Source: an uncultured Flavobacteriales bacterium
Lineage (GTDB): Bacteria > Bacteroidota > Bacteroidia > Flavobacteriales_D > Sanyastnellaceae
Assembly (NCBI GenBank): GCA_937967465.1
Contig: CALBSW010000077.1
Span: forward strand, 1 to 13,378
DNA length: 13,378 nt
Direction of reading: 5' to 3'
This document shows positions 8,233-13,378 of this stretch, piece by piece; position 1 is the stretch's first letter; the number at the start of each line of letters is the position of its first letter. The position numbers and the translations under genes were made by a program. A model generated the notes under the pieces. It had not been told where the DNA came from. It saw nothing but the letters and a program-made list of their open reading frames with translations, and did no database searches.

Positions 8233-10632
8233 ATGAGAACCCTTGCTACCCTGCTGCTGGCTTTCCTGCTGGCCCCAGTCGTTGCCCAGACACCGTGCGA
8301 CGATGCCGACCACACCATCCTGGCCGGCAACTATTACTATTCCCCCGCTTCCCTCACCATCAATGCCGGCGAAACCGTCGCGTGGGTCAATGAAGGCGGA
8401 TTCCACGATGTCAATGGCAACATCAGCGCCTTGACCGGCATGTCCTTTGGCAATCCGGAATCCTTTTCCCTGCCTTCGGTCAGCGGCAACGCGATGGGCG
8501 TGTGCATGGGGGCAGTGACCTTCACCGTGCCGGGCTCCTACGAATACGATTGCAGCATCGGCAGCCACGCCGCCAACGGCATGGTCGCGAGCATCACCGT
8601 CGAAGCGGCTGCAAGCGGGTGCAATGACGCCCTCGCCTGCAACTACGACGAGACGGCCACCTCCGACGTGGATTGCGTTTACGACGACGGGACATTCGAC
8701 CTGTCCGAAGGCTTCTGGGTCAATGCCACCGCCGCCTTGGACCCCGATTTGGATTGTGCCATCCAGCCGGCTGAAGGCGTGCTCGTACAGGTCAACAACA
8801 CCGCAGGGTCGCCCGTCACCCTCGTGGTCGATGCGGCACTTCAGGAATGGGTCGACGACCTGGTGGACCAGGGACTGTTGACGTCCTTGGAAGCCACGCT
8901 CGCCATCGGCGCCTTCAACAACGCTGTTTTCTCCTTTTGCGGACAGGACATTTCAGGAGATGCCGGGCTGGTGAGCATCAATTCCACCTGGAATGGAGAA
9001 GCCTGGAACATCGCCGAACTCGGGTTCAACCTGGCCCCGGTGGCCAACATGATGGACGGCTGTCCCGACCCTGCCGCCACCAACTTCGACCCGTGCGCCA
9101 ACCCCGCCCCGGAGACGTGTGAGTACGCCGCCATGGGCTGCAACGACATGGCCGCCTGCAACTACGACGCCGAGGCCACGTCCGACGCGGACTGCATCTA
9201 CGTGGACACCCCGTACGACCTGAGTGCCGGCGTGCTGCTCGGCATTCCGTTTGGTCAGTACGGCCTTGACACCACCGCCACCTGCCCGGTGCAGCCGATC
9301 AACGACAACCTCGTTCAAATGGACGTCACCGACGGCCAACAGGCAACGTTTGTCGTCGATGCAGCCGTGGAGGCCTACTTCGATGCGGCCGTGGCATCCG
9401 GCGCTGTAAGCCAGGAGGATGCCGATTTCTTCCTCAACCTGATGCAGAACGCCACCATGACCTTCTGTGGTGACACCATGGTCGCCAACCTGCCTGTGTT
9501 TGGTGAAGTGACCAGTGCGTGGACCGGCTCCCACTGGATGATCACCCCGATCAACTATTACATCGCACCGGTCTCCACCGTGCCGGTCGGATGTGGCGAC
9601 CCCACCGCCGAGAACTTCGACGTGTGCGTCATCAACGAGCCCACGATGTGCAACTACGGCATGGAAGAGTGCAACGATCCGCTCGCTTGCAACTTCGACG
9701 CCAACGCCACGGGCGATGCCGATTGCAACTACTTCGACACCGAGCTCTTCACCATCGGAGAGAACGACTTCGTGGATTTCGTGGACCCCGTGCTCTGTGA
9801 CGGATACGCCACCTACAACGACTTCCCCATTCCCCTCACCCAGGACAGCCTGGGCGGGCCCTTGACGTTCATCTTGTTCCCCGTGGTGCAAGAAGCCCTG
9901 ATCGCCAACGGCCTCGAGCTGGCCGCGCAGGACTTGAGCACGGTCACCCTCAGCGTGTGCGACACGGTGATGAACTACAACTCGGTCGTGATCGGCGACA
10001 TCGACATGTACTGGGATGGCATGGGGTTCATCAACGAGGTGTACGACTCCTACGTGGTCCCGGAAAGCAGCATTCCGCTCGAAGGCTGCCCTGACCCGAC
10101 CTCCTGCAACTTCAACCCCTGCACCCACCCGTTCTACGGCGATGAGTGCACCTACGCGAGCCTTGGTACCATCGATGGCGACACCCTGATTGAAGCGGGC
10201 AGCACCGTCACGCTCACCGGCACGCCAGCAGAGGGCAACACCTTCGATTGGTACAGCGACTGTGACGAGGTTGTCATCGAGGGCAACACCATCACGGTGA
10301 CAGGCACGGAGGACTGCGAAGTCTGTTTCGAAGAGAGCGATGCCGACGGATGCGAGGGCGAGACCTGCCTCAACCTCAGCGTGGTCATGAGCGTCGGAGA
10401 ACACGGTCAACTGCCCTGGCAGTTCATGCCGAATCCAGCAGCCGACGCCCTGCGCGTAGTCTGGGGCGGCGAAGCCAGCGTCTTCGAGGTATTCGACCTG
10501 AATGGCCGCCGGGTGCACACCACCACGGTGTACCGCGGTGTGACCACCCTCGATCTCTCGAGCTTGCAGCCCGGCCTGTACCTCGCCGGACCGCAAGGCG
10601 CCGAGCCCCAGCGCCTCGCCATCCAACGCTGA
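8233..10632 (+). CDS. Secreted cupredoxin-domain protein with three unknown Cys-rich modules and type A T9SS sorting domain
   Basis: This protein has 799 residues. MRTLATLLLAFLLAPVVAQ is a clear signal peptide and fixes the start. Residues about 28-124 form a plastocyanin/azurin-like domain: AGNYYYSPASLTINAGETVAW, His58 in GGFHD, then Cys107, His112 and Met117 spaced C-x4-H-x4-M, a complete type 1 copper ligand set. Three modules follow (first cysteines at residues 130, 303 and 480), each opening with a CND..ACNYD/NFD...D.DC motif and continuing into a ~110-residue domain I do not recognise, closing with GC.DP....FD.C. An Ig-like segment (about 646-717) precedes the C-terminal type A sorting domain (about 727-799: FMPNPAADALRV, VFDLNGRRV, LDLSSLQPGLYLA). 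Export through the Sec and type IX systems to the cell surface is therefore expected. A copper-binding electron-transfer or copper-handling role is plausible for the N-terminal domain; the function of the rest is unknown. A strong terminator follows. Confidence 0.9.
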   Translation: MRTLATLLLAFLLAPVVAQTPCDDADHTILAGNYYYSPASLTINAGETVAWVNEGGFHDVNGNISALTGMSFGNPESFSLPSVSGNAMGVCMGAVTFTVPGSYEYDCSIGSHAANGMVASITVEAAASGCNDALACNYDETATSDVDCVYDDGTFDLSEGFWVNATAALDPDLDCAIQPAEGVLVQVNNTAGSPVTLVVDAALQEWVDDLVDQGLLTSLEATLAIGAFNNAVFSFCGQDISGDAGLVSINSTWNGEAWNIAELGFNLAPVANMMDGCPDPAATNFDPCANPAPETCEYAAMGCNDMAACNYDAEATSDADCIYVDTPYDLSAGVLLGIPFGQYGLDTTATCPVQPINDNLVQMDVTDGQQATFVVDAAVEAYFDAAVASGAVSQEDADFFLNLMQNATMTFCGDTMVANLPVFGEVTSAWTGSHWMITPINYYIAPVSTVPVGCGDPTAENFDVCVINEPTMCNYGMEECNDPLACNFDANATGDADCNYFDTELFTIGENDFVDFVDPVLCDGYATYNDFPIPLTQDSLGGPLTFILFPVVQEALIANGLELAAQDLSTVTLSVCDTVMNYNSVVIGDIDMYWDGMGFINEVYDSYVVPESSIPLEGCPDPTSCNFNPCTHPFYGDECTYASLGTIDGDTLIEAGSTVTLTGTPAEGNTFDWYSDCDEVVIEGNTITVTGTEDCEVCFEESDADGCEGETCLNLSVVMSVGEHGQLPWQFMPNPAADALRVVWGGEASVFEVFDLNGRRVHTTTVYRGVTTLDLSSLQPGLYLAGPQGAEPQRLAIQR
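8620..10167 (+). repeat. Three tandem ~175-residue Cys-rich modules of unknown function
   Basis: Modules begin at 8620, 9139 and 9670 (173 and 177 residues apart), with the last ending near 10167. Each begins with a CNDxxACNYDxxAT or similar motif, resembling the short Asp/Asn-rich, cysteine-flanked motifs frequent in marine Bacteroidota surface proteins. A domain follows with a hydrophobic VVDAALQ/VVDAAVEA/LFPVVQEA stretch, an internal (F/V)C(G/D), and a W-x-G motif (STWNGEAW, SAWTGSHW, MYWDGMGF). Each closes with GCPDP or GCGDP at 9061, 9592 and 10087. The third copy is the most diverged. The acidic motif could bind calcium, but that is inference. Confidence 0.8.
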
Positions 10633-10653
10633 AACTCGTTGACATTCCATTGG

Positions 10654-10682
10654 AAAAGGCCCGCCACTGTGCGGGCCTTTTT
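10654..10682 (+). terminator. Rho-independent terminator after the cupredoxin gene
   Basis: AAAAGGCCCGC (10654-10664) pairs perfectly with GCGGGCCTTTT (10671-10681) around a six-base CACTGT loop, ending in a T-run to 10682. It lies 21 bases after the stop at 10632. Because both arms carry A and T runs it could act on either strand. It ends only 15 bases before the ATG of the TonB receptor gene. Confidence 0.88.
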
Positions 10683-10697
10683 GCCATCTTGACCCTC

Positions 10698-13202
10698 ATG
10701 ATTCTCTGCTTGCCTTTCCGCCACCGGCTCTTGGGCGCGTTTGCGCTCTGGACCTTGCTGCTCTCTGGCACCGCTTTCTCACAAGCCCCAACCGGTCGCA
10801 TCACCGGCACCGTCCTCGACGCTGAGGCGCGGTTTCCCCTGCCCGGGGCCACCGTCCAGCTCCTGACATCGGACGCCGCCCCCACCGCCACGGACATGAA
10901 CGGCAGCTTCTCCTTTGACGTTCCCGTCGGCCGCCACCAACTCCGCGTGAGCTTCATGGGCTATGCCGTCCGCACCTTGGACGGGGTGGTCGTCAACTCT
11001 GGCCGGCCCACCGTGCTCGAAGTCGAACTGTCCGAGAGCGTGGTGGCCATGCAGGCCGCCGAAGTCACCGCCACCAAAGAAGGCGAGGTCCTCAACGAAA
11101 TGGCCACCGTTTCCGCCCGCGCTTTCACCGTGGAGGAGACCGACCGGTACGCGGGATCCCGTGGCGACCCGGCGCGGATGGCCAGCAACTTCGCCGGCGT
11201 CCAAGGCGCGGACGACTCCCGCAACGACATCGTCGTCCGCGGCAACAGCCCGGCCGGCGTCCTGTGGCGTGTCGAAGGCGTGGACCTGCCCAATCCGAAC
11301 CACTTCAGTGTGCCGGGATCCGGTGGTGGACCCGTGGCCATTGTCAACAACAAAACCCTCGCGAACTCCGACTTCTTCACCGCGGCCTTCCCGGCCGAGT
11401 TCGGCAACTCCACCGCCGCCGTCTTCGACCTGCGCCTGCGCAACGGCAACCAGGAAGACTGGCAGGCCAGCGCCCAGCTTGGCTTCCTGGGCACCGAGGC
11501 CATTGTCGAAGGACCGCTCAACCGCGAGAAACGGTCGAGCATGCTGCTCAACTACCGCTACTCCACCGCCGTCATCTTCTCCCAGCTCGGCATTGACATC
11601 GGCACGAGCGCCGTGCCTTACTACCAGGACGGCAGTTTCCGTTTCCATTTACCCCAGAAAAACGGCGGTGCCCTCGCCCTCTGGGGCCTCGGCGGCAAGT
11701 CCAGTGTGGACATCGTCATCAGCGACCAGGTGGCGCCGGAGCGCAACATTTACGGCGAGAACGACCGCGATCAGTATTTCCGCACCGGCATGGGCATCGC
11801 CGGCGCGACCTACACCCTGCCCATCAACAAGAAGACCTACATCAAGGCCACGCTCGCCGCCAGCCGGGACCGCCAATACTCGAACCACGAGCTCGTCTAC
11901 CGGGAATTGGAAGTGCCCCCTGCCGTGGCCGATTCGGCCTACCGGTTGGACAGCATCGTGCCCTTCATGGCGTACGATTTCAACCACGACCGATTGGCCC
12001 TCGCCGTCCACGCCAACCGGAAGCTGAACCCCATCGCCGGGGGACCGGCCACCCTCCGCTTCGGGGTCAACGCCGACCTCACACGGTGGACCTTCCTCGA
12101 CAGCATTCGGACTCTGCCACAGGATCCCGACGGGCCATTGGGCGACTGGGGCACCCGGTGGGATGCCTCCATGAACAGCCTGTTGGTCCAACCCTTTGCC
12201 CAGCTCAAGCTGCGGCCTTCCGAACCGTGGACCGTCAACGTCGGCCTCCACGCCCAATTCGACCAGCGCTCCGGCGCCGCATCCTATGCTGAGCCGCGGC
12301 TCGGCCTCCAATACATCAGCCCGGGCGGCACCGTGTGGTCTGCGGGATCCGGCCTGCATTCCCAAACCCAGGCCCCCTACCTCTACGCCAGCAGCATCGG
12401 CGCCGATCCCGACAACCCCGGCGCCCTGCTGATGCCCAACCAGAACATGGGCTTCACCCGCAGCTGGCACAACGTCCTCGGCTTCGCCCGGTCCCTCTCG
12501 GCCAACTGGTCGCTGAAGCTGGAGGCTTACCACCAGCACCTCTTCGACATCCCCATCGCCGACGCCGACGACCCCGCCTGGGGCGCGGTCAACGGCAGCT
12601 ATTCCCTCGTCAATGCGGGCAGCAGCTTCAGCCGCCTCTTCCCCGGCCGGCTGGTCAACGAAGGCATCGCCCGCAACATCGGCGTGGAGGCCACCGTATC
12701 CCGGGCCTTCCGCGACGGCTGGTTCGTCCTGCTGACCGGCTCGGTCTTCGACGCGCAATTCCAGGGGGCCGATGGCGTCTGGCGCAACACCGACTACAAC
12801 GGCAAGTATGCCCTGAATGCCCTCGGCAGCCGCGAATGGCGCTTGAACGAAAGCGGTCTGTCCCTCGTTACGGGGGCCAAGTGCACCATGGTGGGCGGAC
12901 GGTGGTACGGACCCGTCGACATCGCCGCGTCCAACCAGCTCCGCGAAATCATCTACGAGGACACGCAGCGGAACACGCTGCAATTCAAGGACTACTTCCG
13001 CTTCGACCTCAAGACCAACCTGACCTGGAACCCGCCCACGGCCACCAACGAACTCAGCATCGCTTTCGTGAACGTTTTGGGAACACAAAACGTGTTGAAA
13101 TTGACCTACGCCCCGGACGAGGGAGGAAGTCCCGAGGACAGCATCCGCGAAGAATACCAACTCGGCTTCCTGCCCATCTTCTTCTACCGCGTCGACCTCT
13201 GA
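10698..13202 (+). CDS. TonB-dependent outer-membrane receptor with N-terminal carboxypeptidase-regulatory-like domain
   Basis: This protein has 834 residues starting at ATG 10698. The start gives a good signal peptide (basic FRHR, then LLGAFALWTLLLSGTAFSQ, cleavage near residue 29). The frame is open upstream to 10350, but that part overlaps the previous gene and its terminator. Residues about 33-115 form a CarboxypepD_reg-like domain (GRITGTVLDAEARFPLPGATV, DMNGSFSFDVPVG, LRVSFMGY). Residues about 125-245 form the plug (DPARMASNFAGVQ, NDIVVRGNSPAGVLWRVEGV, NPNHF). The remainder is a beta-barrel rich in alternating aromatic strands and ends FFYRVDL, as expected for an outer-membrane protein. 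The family imports substrates such as siderophores, vitamins, metals or oligosaccharides using TonB energy. The substrate is unknown here, and no SusD-like gene is seen. A secreted-protein gene starts four bases downstream. No ribosome binding site is evident; the promoter must lie in or upstream of the terminator region. Confidence 0.92.
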   Translation: MILCLPFRHRLLGAFALWTLLLSGTAFSQAPTGRITGTVLDAEARFPLPGATVQLLTSDAAPTATDMNGSFSFDVPVGRHQLRVSFMGYAVRTLDGVVVNSGRPTVLEVELSESVVAMQAAEVTATKEGEVLNEMATVSARAFTVEETDRYAGSRGDPARMASNFAGVQGADDSRNDIVVRGNSPAGVLWRVEGVDLPNPNHFSVPGSGGGPVAIVNNKTLANSDFFTAAFPAEFGNSTAAVFDLRLRNGNQEDWQASAQLGFLGTEAIVEGPLNREKRSSMLLNYRYSTAVIFSQLGIDIGTSAVPYYQDGSFRFHLPQKNGGALALWGLGGKSSVDIVISDQVAPERNIYGENDRDQYFRTGMGIAGATYTLPINKKTYIKATLAASRDRQYSNHELVYRELEVPPAVADSAYRLDSIVPFMAYDFNHDRLALAVHANRKLNPIAGGPATLRFGVNADLTRWTFLDSIRTLPQDPDGPLGDWGTRWDASMNSLLVQPFAQLKLRPSEPWTVNVGLHAQFDQRSGAASYAEPRLGLQYISPGGTVWSAGSGLHSQTQAPYLYASSIGADPDNPGALLMPNQNMGFTRSWHNVLGFARSLSANWSLKLEAYHQHLFDIPIADADDPAWGAVNGSYSLVNAGSSFSRLFPGRLVNEGIARNIGVEATVSRAFRDGWFVLLTGSVFDAQFQGADGVWRNTDYNGKYALNALGSREWRLNESGLSLVTGAKCTMVGGRWYGPVDIAASNQLREIIYEDTQRNTLQFKDYFRFDLKTNLTWNPPTATNELSIAFVNVLGTQNVLKLTYAPDEGGSPEDSIREEYQLGFLPIFFYRVDL

Positions 13203-13206
13203 TCTC

Positions 13207-13378
13207 ATGCGTTGTTCGCTGGTGGCCTTCCTGCTCCTGCCCGGTCTGCTTGGCGCCCAATGCGACGGCACCGAGGTCATCGTCCACACCTTCAGCGGCA
13301 TCGCCGCCTGGGAGCTCGAATGGTCCCTCGTCGATGGCAACGGGGACGTGCTGGCGAACTATGCGTGGACCGACAACC
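13207..13378 (+). CDS. Secreted protein of unknown function, 3' partial
   Basis: Only the first 57 codons are in the window. MRCSLVAFLLLPGLLGAQ is a convincing signal peptide; the following cysteine is preceded by Gln, so it does not make a proper lipobox and signal peptidase I cleavage after GAQ is likelier. The mature start (CDGTEVIVHTFSG, then WELEWSLVDGNGDVLAN) resembles the short beta module with a 'W.L.D..G.V' pattern often found at the N-terminus of T9SS cargo in this phylum, so this may be another secreted surface protein. The start is four bases after the TonB receptor stop, which strongly suggests co-transcription and possibly a partner role for that receptor. The rest of the gene lies beyond the window. 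Confidence 0.7.
   Translation, partial: MRCSLVAFLLLPGLLGAQCDGTEVIVHTFSGIAAWELEWSLVDGNGDVLANYAWTDN

Noticed and set aside
6540..8330. Upstream extension of the minus-strand frame that ends in DUF2805
   Set aside because: It is antisense to the SulP gene, is dominated by G, E, D, H and A with no motif, and known DUF2805 proteins are under about 100 residues.
8953..10650. Minus-strand open frame (565 codons) opposite the cupredoxin protein
   Set aside because: No recognisable domain; the plus strand encodes a signal peptide, copper site and sorting domain across the region.
10350..10697. In-frame upstream extension of the TonB receptor starting at 10350
   Set aside because: It would overlap the sorting domain of the preceding gene in another frame and translate through the terminator; the signal peptide begins at 10698.
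11649..13340. Minus-strand open frame (563 codons) opposite the TonB receptor
   Set aside because: Composition is that of an antisense shadow and the plus strand is a clear outer-membrane receptor.
1..13378. CRISPR arrays, tRNA/rRNA genes, insertion sequences, toxin-antitoxin or phage-defence genes
   Set aside because: None seen on either strand: no short direct-repeat/spacer pattern, no transposase motifs or terminal inverted repeats, no RNA gene signatures, and the gaps are too small to hold them.

Overview
The window looks like a chromosomal segment of a GC-rich member of the Bacteroidota, probably a Flavobacteriales-like environmental lineage. The evidence is two different type IX secretion system (T9SS) C-terminal sorting domains (type B on the first gene, type A on the fourth), PKD arrays, a TonB-dependent receptor with an N-terminal carboxypeptidase-regulatory-like domain, a DUF2805/TIGR03643 protein, a good TAnnTTTG promoter element, and start codons without obvious Shine-Dalgarno sequences. 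Base composition is roughly two-thirds G+C by eye, high for this phylum. It also produces long antisense open frames that are not genes.

Layout. 1-6237 (+) is the 3' part of a giant secreted repeat protein. It has five tandem copies of a three-module, 230-250-residue supermodule, then nine PKD-like domains, then a type B T9SS sorting domain; its start lies outside the window. 6261-6539 (-) is a small convergent DUF2805 gene. 6609-8135 (+) is a SulP-family anion transporter with a STAS domain, preceded by a Bacteroidota-type -7 element. 8233-10632 (+) is a secreted multidomain protein: signal peptide, cupredoxin domain with a complete type 1 copper ligand set, three copies of a cysteine-rich module I cannot assign to a family, an Ig-like segment and a type A T9SS sorting domain. 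A strong intrinsic terminator follows at 10654-10682. 10698-13202 (+) is a TonB-dependent outer-membrane receptor. Four bases later, at 13207, a secreted protein gene begins and runs off the window, probably in the same operon.

How they fit together. The content is mainly cell-surface and envelope: two T9SS cargo proteins, an outer-membrane receptor with a likely secreted partner, and an inner-membrane anion transporter. No classical defence system, CRISPR array, insertion sequence, rRNA or tRNA was seen. No gene-free stretch exceeds 100 bases: the gaps are 6238-6260, 6540-6608, 8136-8232, 10633-10697 and 13203-13206. The least explained item is the copper protein with its three-fold unknown module; the most striking sequence structure is the five-fold supermodule of the first gene. 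I see no convincing multi-gene novel system.
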